DNA of 64,000 bases from CBDDIP01 sp965229005 (GTDB taxonomy: Bacteria > Actinomycetota > Acidimicrobiia > Acidimicrobiales > Ilumatobacteraceae). The notes beneath the pieces were generated by a model that saw only the letters and a list, made by a program, of their open reading frames with translations, searched no databases and was not told the DNA's origin. Both the position numbers and the translations under genes were made by a program. Below are positions 7,581 through 15,654 of the stretch, piece after piece; position 1 is the first letter of the stretch; each line of letters begins with the position of its first letter. The DNA lies in assembly GCA_965229005.1 (NCBI GenBank), contig CBDDIP010000002.1:1674001-1738000 (forward strand), read 5' to 3'.

Positions 7581-9140
7581 CTACTCGCCTCTCCGGATGA
7601 CCTCGTCGCCAAACCCCTCACGCAGTCGGTCGCGCAGCTCGCGCTTGACGACCTTGCCGTAGTTGTTGGTCGGCAGGCCGTCGACGAACCGGTACTCCTT
7701 CGGTCGCTTGAACCTGGCGATGCTGTCGAGGCAGGTGCGATCGAGGTCCTCGGCCGTCGGAACCTCACCGTCGTCGGCGACGACGAAGGCCACCACTGCC
7801 TCACCCCACTCGGCGTCCGGTCGGCCGACGACGGCGACTGCGCGCACGCCCGGGTGACGGAGCAGCGTCTCTTCGACCTCGCGTGGATAGATGTTCATCC
7901 CACCGCTGATGATCAGATCCTTGGACCGGTCGCGCAGCGTCAGATACCCGTCGTCGTCGAAGCTGCCGACGTCGCCGGTGTGCAGCCAGCCGTTGCGCAG
8001 CGCCTCGGCGGTCGCCTCGGGCTGGTTCCAGTAGCCGGGCATCACCACTTCGCCGCGCACGACGATCTCGCCGATCTCCCCGGCTGGAAGTTCCGTGCCG
8101 TCGTCGTCGACGACACGCACCTCGACGTCGGTGCGGGCGACGCCGACGCTCTGCATGCGGTCGCGCCACCGGGGATGGTCGCGATCGGCGTGGTCGGCCT
8201 TCGACAGCGCGGTGATCGTCATCGGTGTCTCGCCCTGCCCGTAGATCTGCGCGAGGCGCGGTCCGAACACAGCGAGTGCCTCCTCGAGGTCGGCCAGGTA
8301 CATCGGCGCGCCGCCGTAGACGATCGTCTTCAGGTTGGTGAGGTCGGCGCTGGCGACGGCCGGATCGCCCGTCAACCGCTTGACCATCGTCGGCGCGGCG
8401 AAGAACGTCATGCCCGGCCAGCGATGCACGAGCGCGGCGATCTCCTCGCCGGCGACGCCGCCCGAGCTCGGCACGACGCTGACCGCGCCGCGGGCGATGT
8501 GCGGCAGCCCGTAGAGACCGGAGCCGTGCGAGATCGGCGCGGCGTGCAGGATGCTGTCCTGTGCGGTCACCGCGTCGATGTCGGCGAAGTAGCTCAGCGA
8601 CATCATCAGCAGGTTGCGGTTCGTCAGCGTCGCACCCTTCGGACGCCCCGTCGTGCCGCTCGTGTAGAACAGCCACGCGGCGTCGTCCGCAGCGCTGTCG
8701 ACGAGCGGTAGGGGAGCGCTCGTCGTCAGCCGATCCCAGCCGTCACCGGGTGCGATGACCACCGCCTGCAACGAAGCGACGGACTCGACGAGCGGCTCGA
8801 CGTCGTCGGCGTGGTCGGTGTCGGTGACGGCGACGGCCGACTCGCTGTGCCCGAGGATGTAGGCGATCTCATCGCGGTGGAGGCGAGCGTTCACCGGCAC
8901 GGCGACGAGACCGGCGTGCCAGATCGCGAACAGGGCTTCGAGGTACTCGGGCCGGTTGCGCATGACGATCGCCACGCGCTGCCCGGGCGCCAGCCCAAAC
9001 GCGTCGCGCAAGCCGGCTGCAGCTGCGGCGGTGCGCTCGGCGAACTCGCGCCACGTGGCGTGGACGTGCTCGCCGTTCGCCAACGCCGGCTCGTCGGGAC
9101 GCAGACGACCGTGGCGTTGCACCCAGGTGGCCGGGTTCAT
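7581..9140 (-). CDS. AMP-dependent acyl-CoA synthetase
   Basis: This 519-residue ANL-superfamily ligase activates a carboxylic acid to acyl-AMP and then acyl-CoA. The P-loop FYTSGTTGRPKG lies at about 158-169, YGQGE (A5) and GWLHTGDVGSFDDDGYL (A7) follow, the hinge DRSKDLIISGGMNIYPREVE comes next, and the catalytic lysine is near residue 496 in NNYGK. Length and order of motifs are normal for fatty or aromatic acid ligases, but the chain specificity cannot be read. A divergent F420-type gene starts 56 bases away across a region with an inverted repeat. Confidence 0.92.
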   Translation of the reverse strand: MNPATWVQRHGRLRPDEPALANGEHVHATWREFAERTAAAAAGLRDAFGLAPGQRVAIVMRNRPEYLEALFAIWHAGLVAVPVNARLHRDEIAYILGHSESAVAVTDTDHADDVEPLVESVASLQAVVIAPGDGWDRLTTSAPLPLVDSAADDAAWLFYTSGTTGRPKGATLTNRNLLMMSLSYFADIDAVTAQDSILHAAPISHGSGLYGLPHIARGAVSVVPSSGGVAGEEIAALVHRWPGMTFFAAPTMVKRLTGDPAVASADLTNLKTIVYGGAPMYLADLEEALAVFGPRLAQIYGQGETPMTITALSKADHADRDHPRWRDRMQSVGVARTDVEVRVVDDDGTELPAGEIGEIVVRGEVVMPGYWNQPEATAEALRNGWLHTGDVGSFDDDGYLTLRDRSKDLIISGGMNIYPREVEETLLRHPGVRAVAVVGRPDAEWGEAVVAFVVADDGEVPTAEDLDRTCLDSIARFKRPKEYRFVDGLPTNNYGKVVKRELRDRLREGFGDEVIRRGE

Positions 9141-9164
9141 CGCAGCTGTTCCCCCTGCACGGGC

Positions 9165-9192
9165 CGATGGTATGCCACCCCACCTACCATCG
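9165..9192. promoter_or_regulatory. Inverted repeat and leaderless promoter in a divergent intergenic region
   Basis: CGATGGTA (9165-9172) and TACCATCG (9185-9192) form a perfect 8-bp inverted repeat with a 12-base loop. The right arm contains TACCAT (9185-9190), which sits exactly six bases before the ATG at 9197 and so looks like a leaderless -10 box. A protein bound to the repeat would cover that box. Confidence 0.5.
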
Positions 9193-9196
9193 TGCG

Positions 9197-9619
9197 ATGA
9201 GGCTGACCGACGGCGAAGCGCTGGCGCGGATGGCGGCGCACGATCACGCGATCCTGTGCACGACCCACGCCGAGCGAGGCGTCGATGCGGTGCCGGTTGC
9301 CTTCGTCGTCGACGATGACGGCTACGTCGGCGTACCCGTCGATCAGGTCAAGCCGAAGGCCTCGTCTCGACTGCAACGTGAGCGCAACCTCGAGGCTGAT
9401 TCGCGAGCGACGTTGCTGGTCGAGCACTGGGACCGCGACGACTGGTCGCGCCTGTGGTGGGTGCGCGCCGAGCTGCGCTGGCAAGGCGACGCGCACGAAC
9501 GGGAGGCGGCACTGGCCACCGGGCTCGCCGCCCGCTACCCGCAGTACCGCGATGAACCGTTCCATCGGGTGCTGGTCCTTCGCATCGTCGGCATCACCGG
9601 CTGGGCCGCCGCGGACTGA
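9197..9619 (+). CDS. PPOX-class probable F420-dependent enzyme (Rv0121-like)
   Basis: This 140-residue split-barrel protein belongs to the pyridoxamine-phosphate-oxidase-like F420 family. The stretch LCTTHAERGVDAVPVAFVVDDDGYVGVPVDQVKPK and the central LLVEHWDRDDWSRLWWVR match the small subfamily that includes mycobacterial Rv0121c, as recalled. It probably binds F420 or a flavin; the reaction is unknown. The TACCAT-N6-ATG arrangement and the absence of a Shine-Dalgarno sequence suggest a leaderless message. The P450 gene follows 47 bases downstream. Confidence 0.85.
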   Translation: MRLTDGEALARMAAHDHAILCTTHAERGVDAVPVAFVVDDDGYVGVPVDQVKPKASSRLQRERNLEADSRATLLVEHWDRDDWSRLWWVRAELRWQGDAHEREAALATGLAARYPQYRDEPFHRVLVLRIVGITGWAAAD

Positions 9620-9666
9620 GGCGGTGCGCCTCGTGGCGGCAACGGTCGGGCGACGATGATCGCGCG

Positions 9667-10869
9667 ATGGAGCAGCAGATCGACCTCATCTCACCGGAGA
9701 GCTTCCGCGACGGCCACCCGTGGTCGCAGTACGCGTGGCTGCGGGCCAACGACCCGGTGCACCACCATCCGCAGCCCGGGACGTCCGGGTTCTGGGCGAT
9801 CACCAAGTACGAGGACGTGCGCACGCTCAGTCGCCAGCCGCAGCGGTTCAGCTCGTTCGCCCGCGGGGTGATGGTGGGTGACCCGACGGAGGAGGAGCTG
9901 GCACCGAGCCGGCAGATGATGCTGTTCATGGACCCGCCGCACCACGACCGGCTCAAGCTGCTGGTGTCGCGCGGGTTCACGCCGCGGAACTCGCAGCTGC
10001 TCGCGGACCGCATCGCGGAACTGGCGCGTGAGATCGTCGACGCCGTCGCCGAGCGCGGCGATTGCGACCTCGTCGCCGACGTTGCCGGTCGATTGCCGTC
10101 GGCGCTGATCGCCGAGCTGATGGGCATCCCTCCCGAGGACGGCGAGCGGCTCTACGAGCTGACCGAGATCATGCACACGACAGACGACAGCGTGCACCCG
10201 CCCGAGGCACGGATGATGGCCGTGTTGGAGATGATCCAGTACGCCGCCGGCGTGGTCGAGGAGAAGCGTCGCTCACCGGGCAACGACATCGCCTCGACGC
10301 TCGTGCAGGCCGAGATCGATGGCGATCGTTTGACCGACGGAGAGCTGCAGTTCTTCTTCCTGCTGCTGATCAACGCCGGCGGCGACACCACGCGCAACCT
10401 CGTCGCCGCCGGGATGCAGCAGCTCTTCGGTCATCCGGAGGAGCGGGCCCGGCTGACGGCCGACCTCGACGGGCTGATGCCGACCGCGGTCGAGGAGATG
10501 CTGCGGTTCACGTCGCCGGTCGCCAACTTCCAGCGCACCGTGATGGAGGACACGACCATCCGGGGCGTCGACCTGAAGGCGGGGGAGCGGATCGTGCTGT
10601 TCTACGGGGCCGCGAACCGCGACGAGGACGTGTTCGACCAGCCGGATCGGTTCGACGTCGGGCGCAACCCGAACCCGCACCTCGCGTTCGGTGGCGGCGG
10701 GCCGCATCTGTGCCTGGGCATGCACGTCGCGCGCATCGAGATCGCCGCGATGTTCCGCGAGCTGCTCACCCGCCTGCCCGACATGGAGCCGGCAGGTCCG
10801 CCGGAGCTGCTCGCCTCCAGCTTCATCGCCGGCGTGAAGACGATGCCCGTGCGGTTCACCCCGGCCTGA
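9667..10869 (+). CDS. Cytochrome P450
   Basis: This 400-residue soluble bacterial P450 has the I-helix motif NAGGDTTRNL (acid-alcohol pair D240/T241), the ExxR pair Glu277/Arg280, and the heme-binding loop FGGGGPHLCLG with thiolate Cys349. PPHHDRLKLLVSRGFTPR after residue 90 is also characteristic. The pattern resembles CYP125/CYP142-like and related actinobacterial classes, but the substrate is not deducible. No ferredoxin or ferredoxin reductase gene is adjacent, so electron transfer must come from elsewhere. Confidence 0.95.
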   Translation: MEQQIDLISPESFRDGHPWSQYAWLRANDPVHHHPQPGTSGFWAITKYEDVRTLSRQPQRFSSFARGVMVGDPTEEELAPSRQMMLFMDPPHHDRLKLLVSRGFTPRNSQLLADRIAELAREIVDAVAERGDCDLVADVAGRLPSALIAELMGIPPEDGERLYELTEIMHTTDDSVHPPEARMMAVLEMIQYAAGVVEEKRRSPGNDIASTLVQAEIDGDRLTDGELQFFFLLLINAGGDTTRNLVAAGMQQLFGHPEERARLTADLDGLMPTAVEEMLRFTSPVANFQRTVMEDTTIRGVDLKAGERIVLFYGAANRDEDVFDQPDRFDVGRNPNPHLAFGGGGPHLCLGMHVARIEIAAMFRELLTRLPDMEPAGPPELLASSFIAGVKTMPVRFTPA

Positions 10870-10883
10870 TCGCGAGCTCGCGA

Positions 10884-12038
10884 TCATCTGCCGGCGAGGG
10901 CGACCGCCATGCCGATGCTCGCGGCGCACAGGAGGGTGCTGACGACACCTCGGCGCAGCGCGAACAGTGCGATGGCGGCGCCGGCCAGGACGGCGAACTG
11001 CCACGGCTCCTCCAACGATCGAGCCAGTGGGATCGACGAGCCGAGGATCGCGCCGATGGCCGCAGGGCCGGCGCCGTGGAGGAAGTGCTGCGCGGTGCGG
11101 TTGGCGCGCACGCGATCGAACCGGTCGGCTCCGACGAGGACGAACGCGAACGACGGCGAGAAGGCGACGGCTGCAGCGAGCAGACCACCGCCGATGCCGG
11201 CCGCTGCGTACCCGACGGCAGCCACCGTCTGGGTGACCGGCCCGGGCGTCACCTGGCCGAGCGCGACAGCGTTGAGGAACTGTGCGGCGGTCATCCAATG
11301 GTGGAGATCCACTGCGTCCGCGCGCATCAGCGGGATGATCACGAACCCGCCGCCGTAGGCGAGCGCACCGACCTTGAAGGCAGTCCAGGCGACCGCGGCG
11401 ATGCCTCCGGTGGCGACCACCGTGACAGGGGTGAACGAAAGCGCTCCGGCAAGCCGTCCGTCGTGCCGGCTGGTCGAGCGCATGGCGATCTCGACGACTC
11501 CGCAGCCGAGCAGGACCAGCACCAGATAGGCGCCGACGGTTGCAGCGGCGATCACTCCGATGACGACGAAGCCGATCCAGCGCGTTCGAGAGCGCTCGGC
11601 CGATCGCCGCCACGACGACGGGATCAGCTGTGCTCCGGCGTGGACGGCGACCGCGGCAACCGCGGCGCCGGCGCCCGCGCCTGCGCCGGCGATCCACGCC
11701 GGCGGGGCATCGCGCAGGAAGAGCGACGACAGGACGAGCACGATGGCCAGTCCGGGCAGGATGAACGCGAGTCCGCCGACGAGTGCCCCAGCGCGACCTC
11801 GCACGCGTGACGCGCAGTAGATCGCCAGCTGGGTCGATGCCGGGCCGGGCAGCAGGTTGCAGGCGACAACTGCATCCTCGAACTCGGTGGGCGACAGCCA
11901 CCGTCGCCGGTTCACGCACAGCTCGCGCAGCATCACGATGTGGCTCGGTGGTCCTCCGAAACCCAGGCAACCGATGCGTCCCCAGTCGGCCACGACGGTC
12001 CGCAGGCCGGCCGCGTGCTCAGCCTGCTCGTCGGTCAC
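10884..12038 (-). CDS. chrA: ChrA-type chromate/anion transporter
   Basis: This 384-residue membrane protein has two homologous CHR halves. The first holds WGRIGCLGFGGPPSHIVMLR and LLPGPASTQLA, the second ALAYGGGFVIIPLMRADAV and LGQVTPGPVTQTVAAVGY. That is the usual long-form ChrA layout with about ten membrane segments. ChrA exports chromate by chemiosmosis. Here it is the third gene of an arsenate-responsive operon; its GTG overlaps the TGA of the VOC gene (GTGA). Its position suggests export of an oxyanion, but whether chromate, arsenate or another is an inference to be tested. Confidence 0.88.
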   Translation of the reverse strand: MTDEQAEHAAGLRTVVADWGRIGCLGFGGPPSHIVMLRELCVNRRRWLSPTEFEDAVVACNLLPGPASTQLAIYCASRVRGRAGALVGGLAFILPGLAIVLVLSSLFLRDAPPAWIAGAGAGAGAAVAAVAVHAGAQLIPSSWRRSAERSRTRWIGFVVIGVIAAATVGAYLVLVLLGCGVVEIAMRSTSRHDGRLAGALSFTPVTVVATGGIAAVAWTAFKVGALAYGGGFVIIPLMRADAVDLHHWMTAAQFLNAVALGQVTPGPVTQTVAAVGYAAAGIGGGLLAAAVAFSPSFAFVLVGADRFDRVRANRTAQHFLHGAGPAAIGAILGSSIPLARSLEEPWQFAVLAGAAIALFALRRGVVSTLLCAASIGMAVALAGR

Positions 12039-12445
12039 GACACGGGGCGGGCCGCCGGTTGGAAGAGCTCGATCGGGTTGCCCGACGGGTCGTCGAGCAC
12101 GACCTGCTTGCCGCCCGGGCCGCTGATGATGTCACTGCGGAACGTGACACCGGCGGCTGCCAGCTCCTCGAACGTGCCGGCGACGTCGTCGACGATGAGG
12201 TGGATCCTGTTCCAACCGCCGGCCACCGGTTGGCGGCCGTCCGGGAGGGCGCGGGCACCGGAGCTGGATGGCCCGCTGAGCAGCAGACGCAAGCTGCCAC
12301 GGCCGATGTCGGCGAACGCCGGTGCGAAGTCGTTGAGCACCGTGAAGCCCAGGTGCTCGGTGTAGAAGGCGATGCAAGCGGCGACATCGTGGACGATGTA
12401 GCGGACGCTGGCGAGCTCGTGTTCGGACGTGTCGGGCTTGGTCAC
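12035..12445 (-). CDS. VOC/glyoxalase-family protein in ars-like operon
   Basis: This 136-residue single vicinal-oxygen-chelate protein has ELASVRYIVHDVAACIAFYTEHLGF at its start and IHLIVDDV..PSGNPIELFQP at its end. The two beta-alpha-beta-beta-beta units are recognisable. It lacks the cysteine pair and NCACF-type loop recalled for the organoarsenical lyase ArsI, so that function is not claimed. It is translationally coupled on both sides by GTGA overlaps, to the ArsR-ArsC fusion and to ChrA. A role in metalloid or aldehyde detoxification is inference. Confidence 0.85.
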   Translation of the reverse strand: MTKPDTSEHELASVRYIVHDVAACIAFYTEHLGFTVLNDFAPAFADIGRGSLRLLLSGPSSSGARALPDGRQPVAGGWNRIHLIVDDVAGTFEELAAAGVTFRSDIISGPGGKQVVLDDPSGNPIELFQPAARPVS

Positions 12446-13209
12446 GGTGTGGTCTCCTCGTGTTGTTCGTTGATGAGTGCGATCAGGAACCCGATGCGGA
12501 TGTCGAGCTCCGCGGCGAGCGCCCGGAACACCGGGTAGGTGGCGCGGTCGTCGCCCGGCGCCCGGCTCGGGTCTTCGATGCTCCAGTGGATCGTTCGCGC
12601 TCGCGTCGGGAAGTCGGGGCAGGCCTCGCGGACCTTGTCGCACAGCGTGACGATGACGTCGAAGTGGTGCCCGTCGAACTGCGTCAACGGTTTCGAGGTC
12701 CAGTCGCTGATGTCGATACCGCGCTCGGCGAGCACCCGGACCGCGTTCGGGTGGATCGGCTTCGGGTGGCTGCCGCCACTGACGACCTCGATGGCGTCAC
12801 CGGCGATGTGGTGCAGCAACGCCTCAGCGACCTGCGAACGCGAGCCGTTGCCGGTGCATGCGAACAGCACGCGCACTGGCCGACGAGGGCGCACGGTCGG
12901 CGGGACCGCTTGCAGCGTGAGCCCGGGGTGCAGCGACGTGCCGGTCGACGAGAGCGCGTCGCCGCACTGCTGCAGGTCGAGGGTGTAGTAGCTGGCCCGT
13001 CCGTCGTACGAACTGCGGCGCGACGAGACCAGGCCGCCGTCGCGCAGACGAGCGAGGTGGTACGAGACCAGGGCTTGGGGCTGATCGAGCAGCTGTGTCA
13101 GCTCGTGTACGTGGCGGTCGCTGCGCGCCAGCTCGCTCAACAACGCCCAGCGGATGGGGTGGCCGGCGAGCCCGATGAAGGGCGGCGCATGGTGATGGCT
13201 CGACGACAC
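12442..13209 (-). CDS. Fused ArsR repressor and thioredoxin-type arsenate reductase (ArsC)
   Basis: This is a 255-residue fusion. Residues about 10-85 are an ArsR winged helix (HPIRWALLSELARSDRHVHELTQLL, then QALVSYHLARLRDGGLV). Residues about 110-250 are a low-molecular-weight phosphatase fold: VLFACTGNGSRSQ gives the Cx5R loop with Cys118 and Arg124, LCDKVREACP gives Cys190 and Cys197, and EDP carries the general acid. The spacing 72 and 7 between the three cysteines equals that of Bacillus subtilis ArsC (C10/C82/C89), so a thioredoxin-recycled arsenate reductase is very likely. The single chain would repress its own operon and reduce arsenate. The GTG start lies beside a perfect 24-bp operator. 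Confidence 0.9.
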   Translation of the reverse strand: MSSSHHHAPPFIGLAGHPIRWALLSELARSDRHVHELTQLLDQPQALVSYHLARLRDGGLVSSRRSSYDGRASYYTLDLQQCGDALSSTGTSLHPGLTLQAVPPTVRPRRPVRVLFACTGNGSRSQVAEALLHHIAGDAIEVVSGGSHPKPIHPNAVRVLAERGIDISDWTSKPLTQFDGHHFDVIVTLCDKVREACPDFPTRARTIHWSIEDPSRAPGDDRATYPVFRALAAELDIRIGFLIALINEQHEETTP

Positions 13210-13216
13210 GTCGCCG

Positions 13217-13222
13217 ACATTA
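13217..13222 (-). promoter_or_regulatory. Leaderless -10 box (TAATGT) of the ars-like operon
   Basis: TAATGT on the minus strand is followed by seven bases and the GTG at 13209. It overlaps the left edge of the operator, so a bound repressor would block it. No strong -35 element is seen. Confidence 0.45.
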
Positions 13223-13243
13223 CATCAAATCAGTTTGATGTAA
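13220..13243. promoter_or_regulatory. ArsR operator, perfect 10-bp inverted repeat
   Basis: TTACATCAAA (13220-13229) and TTTGATGTAA (13234-13243) are exact reverse complements around a four-base spacer. It contains the ATCAA-N6-TTGAT core recalled as the ArsR/SmtB-family binding consensus. The AT-rich site stands out in this GC-rich DNA and ends 11 bases from the start of the ArsR-ArsC gene, so autoregulation is the natural reading. Confidence 0.85.
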
Positions 13244-13266
13244 AAGAGGTTGCCGTCGTGCCACGC

Positions 13267-14547
13267 TCAGCGGCGCGAGGCGAAGTACTTCTTGTAGCCC
13301 TCGGCGATCTTGAGCAGATCGGGGTCGGCATCGAACCGAGGCTGCATCTTCTTCCAGGCTTCTTCGCGCTTGGCCGGGATGTACTCCGTTGGCCAGTAGC
13401 CGTCGTGCGGGCGGTAGCCCTTCAGCACGTTGCGGGCCACCGTGGCCTTGTGCACCTCGTCGACGCCGTCGGCGATGCCCATCGTCGGCGCCGTGGCGTA
13501 CATCGCCTGGATCGGAGTGAGGTCGGTGGTGCCCAACGAGCCGAGGATGTGCAGCGCGTTGAACGACACTTCACGCAGCACCTTGGCCATCGTGTACTTC
13601 ACTGCGGCGATGTCGGTGCGGGTCTCCTGCGTGCTCGTGTTGTCGATCTTCCAGGCGGTCTCGAGCACGAACAGGCGCAGCATGCGGATCGCTGCGTAGG
13701 AGTCAGCGATCTTCTCCTGCACCATCTGGTGCTCGCCGATGATCTTGCCGTGCGACTCGCGGCTCAGCGCCCGCTCGCACATCATGTCGAAGGCCAACTT
13801 GCACTGGGCGATGGTGCGCATCGCGTGGTGGATGCGTCCGCCACCGAGCCGGCGCTGGGCGAGGATCTTGGCGCCGTCCTCCGGGCCGAGGAGGTGGTCG
13901 AGCGGGACGCGCACGTCGCGGTAGATGATGTGGTTGTGGCTGCGCGGCTCCGGCTGGATCTCCACACCGGGCGTGTCTCGGGGCACGACGAACATGCCGT
14001 TCGTGCACATGACGAAGAGGATGTCGGCGGCGCGGCCCGCGGAGGTGAACCACTTCTCCCCGTTGATCACCCACTCGTCGCCGTCGCGGGTGGCGAAGGT
14101 CTTGAACAGGTTCGGGTCCGAGCCACCCTGCGGCTCGGTCATCGAGTACGCCGAGAACATGTCCTGGTTGAGCATCGGCGTGAGCCAGCGCTCCTTCTGC
14201 TCCTCGGTCCCGTAGGCCGCGAGCATCTCCATGTTGCCGGTGTCCGGCGCGGCCGCTCCGAACATCTGCGGGGCCGAGCCGTAGCGGCCGATCACCTCGT
14301 TCAGCAGACCGAGCTGCAGCTGGCCGTATCCCTGGCCGCCGAGCTCTTCGTCGAGGAAGATCGCCCACAGGCCCTGCGCCTTCACCTGATCCTGCAGCCC
14401 GCGGACGATGGCCTTGATCTTGGGGTCCTTGGACCGCACCGCGTAGGGGAAGACGTAGTCGAGCGGCTCGACCTCTTCCTTGCAGAACTGCTCGACCCAG
14501 TCGAGCTTCTTCTGGAATTCAGGATCGGTGGAGAAGTCCCAGGCCAT
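13267..14547 (-). CDS. Acyl-CoA dehydrogenase
   Basis: This 426-residue FAD enzyme carries out alpha-beta dehydrogenation of an acyl-CoA. AYSMTEPQGGSDPNLFKTFATRDGDEWVINGEKWFTSAG is the flavin/substrate region, VFVPR-like FVVPRDTPGVEI follows, and the C-terminal half contains HHAMRTIAQCKLAFDMMCERA and DGVDEVHKATVARNVLKGY, where the Glu of DEVHK is the likely base by analogy with the ACAD10/11 subgroup. It looks like a stand-alone gene; no electron-transfer flavoprotein gene is near. Substrate length is unknown. Confidence 0.92.
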   Translation of the reverse strand: MAWDFSTDPEFQKKLDWVEQFCKEEVEPLDYVFPYAVRSKDPKIKAIVRGLQDQVKAQGLWAIFLDEELGGQGYGQLQLGLLNEVIGRYGSAPQMFGAAAPDTGNMEMLAAYGTEEQKERWLTPMLNQDMFSAYSMTEPQGGSDPNLFKTFATRDGDEWVINGEKWFTSAGRAADILFVMCTNGMFVVPRDTPGVEIQPEPRSHNHIIYRDVRVPLDHLLGPEDGAKILAQRRLGGGRIHHAMRTIAQCKLAFDMMCERALSRESHGKIIGEHQMVQEKIADSYAAIRMLRLFVLETAWKIDNTSTQETRTDIAAVKYTMAKVLREVSFNALHILGSLGTTDLTPIQAMYATAPTMGIADGVDEVHKATVARNVLKGYRPHDGYWPTEYIPAKREEAWKKMQPRFDADPDLLKIAEGYKKYFASRR

Positions 14548-14649
14548 CGGTGCACACCTCGTGTCTTGATTCGGCTGTTCGTCGTTTCGGCCCTGAGGCT
14601 TAGCCGACGACGGGCCGCGGCCGTCAGTCGGACGGCTGCCGGCAGGCGG

Positions 14650-15000
14650 TCACGCGTCGGCGGTCGACTGGTCGGCGATGTAGATGGCGTTGCCGAAGAC
14701 GTCGTCGAATCCCGCCCACCAGCCGCCGGGAATCGGGCCGGGCTGCAGCCAGAACCGCAGGGTGTCCGCTCGTTCGGCGTGCCACGCTCGAACGTCGTCG
14801 ACGGCGATCACCGGCCCCGGCCGGAACGTGCCGTCCGGGTCGTGGTCGATCATCAGCTGAAGGTGGTCACCCGGCATCTTCAGGCTGACCGTGGTCTCGC
14901 CTTCGCGCCACGCTTCCGGCCAGCCGAGCGCGTCGCGGTAGAAGGCGAGGGCCGTGGACAGATCGGGGACCGGCAGGTACAGGAACTCGATGTTGCTCAT
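14650..15000 (-). CDS. VOC/glyoxalase-like protein
   Basis: This 116-residue single VOC unit runs SNIEFLYLPVPDLSTALAFYRDALGWPEAW to GFDDVFGNAIYIADQ. The ATG at 15000 is chosen over an in-frame GTG at 15018. TACGTT lies exactly six bases upstream of the ATG, with TTGACG 17 bases further back, which makes a complete leaderless promoter. It is divergent from a TetR gene and shares an operator-like inverted repeat with it. Ligand or substrate unknown; the TetR neighbour is the likely regulator. Confidence 0.85.
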   Translation of the reverse strand: MSNIEFLYLPVPDLSTALAFYRDALGWPEAWREGETTVSLKMPGDHLQLMIDHDPDGTFRPGPVIAVDDVRAWHAERADTLRFWLQPGPIPGGWWAGFDDVFGNAIYIADQSTADA

Positions 15001-15006
15001 CGATTG

Positions 15007-15035
15007 AACGTAATCCACTTACGGAAAAGCGTCAA
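15007..15035 (-). promoter_or_regulatory. Promoter of the VOC gene (TTGACG-N17-TACGTT)
   Basis: On the minus strand TTGACG (15030-15035) and TACGTT (15007-15012) are separated by 17 bases, and the ATG follows after six bases. The -10 box overlaps the inverted repeat at 15009-15023. Confidence 0.6.
15009..15023. promoter_or_regulatory. Candidate TetR operator (CGTAA-N5-TTACG)
   Basis: CGTAA and TTACG are perfect 5-bp arms around five bases. The repeat overlaps the VOC -10 box and the expected -35 position of the TetR promoter, so one bound dimer could control both genes. A further GTTACG half-site lies at 15039-15044. The arms are short, so this is tentative. Confidence 0.4.
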
Positions 15036-15040
15036 CCTGT

Positions 15041-15046
15041 TACGAT
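15041..15046 (+). promoter_or_regulatory. Leaderless -10 box (TACGAT) of the TetR gene
   Basis: TACGAT is followed by six bases and the GTG at 15053, with no Shine-Dalgarno sequence. This supports the GTG as start. Confidence 0.45.
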
Positions 15047-15052
15047 CGAGTC

Positions 15053-15607
15053 GTGCCCGAGTGGATCCCGACCCGTTCATCGGCAAAGGGACGTCTCGTG
15101 CTCACTGCGCTCGAGCAGTTCGCCGCGGTCGGGTACGAGGACGTCGGCGTCGGTGATCTGTCGGTCGCCGCAGGGGTGACCACCGGGTCGCTGTACCACC
15201 ACTTCGGTAGCAAGCTCGGTCTCTACGGCGTCGTGCGCACCGACGTCGAACGGCGTGTGCTCGACCGGCTCGAGGGTGCCGTGGCGGCGCGTGTGGGCGA
15301 CGTCCCCGGCGACGCAGCGAACGCCGCGCTGCTGGTCGCGTTCGACTTCCTCGTCGCCCAGCGCCTCACCCGGTTGCTCGCGTCGGCGCACCCGGACCGG
15401 CGAGATGATCCGATCGAGCGGTACATCGCCGGCGTCGCCGACCGTGGCGGGCTGCCGATCGGATCGATCCTCGTTGCAGCCTGGCGTGCAGCGCTCCAGG
15501 CAGTCGTCGACGGTGTGCCGGCGGACCGCGCACGCGCTGCGCTTGCAGCGATCCACCTCGCGCCACCTCGATCGACCAGACGGCGCGCGCTCGTCGGCCA
15601 GACCTAG
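15053..15607 (+). CDS. TetR-family transcriptional regulator
   Basis: This 184-residue regulator has an N-terminal helix-turn-helix: LVLTALEQFAAVGYEDVGVGDLSVAAGVTTGSLYHHFGSKLGLY is the classic TetR pattern with YHHFGSK. The C-terminal ligand domain (60-170) is variable as usual. It starts with GTG. It is divergent from the small VOC gene and probably represses both across the shared inverted repeat. The inducer cannot be read. A methyltransferase gene follows 47 bases downstream with its own Shine-Dalgarno sequence. Confidence 0.9.
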   Translation: MPEWIPTRSSAKGRLVLTALEQFAAVGYEDVGVGDLSVAAGVTTGSLYHHFGSKLGLYGVVRTDVERRVLDRLEGAVAARVGDVPGDAANAALLVAFDFLVAQRLTRLLASAHPDRRDDPIERYIAGVADRGGLPIGSILVAAWRAALQAVVDGVPADRARAALAAIHLAPPRSTRRRALVGQT

Positions 15608-15654
15608 GGGAAACCCCGTAGCGCCGGCGCCCCGCAGGAGGAAGACTTCCCCGC

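Noticed and set aside
12035..12445. Organoarsenical lyase ArsI assignment for the VOC protein in the ars-like operon
   Set aside because: The characteristic cysteine-containing loop is missing; only a generic VOC fold is supported.
12460..15156. Very long plus-strand open frame over the ars-like and acyl-CoA dehydrogenase region
   Set aside because: It is antisense to three genes with clear domain motifs and its translation is Arg/Val/Asp-rich without any family signature. Long antisense frames are expected in GC-rich DNA.
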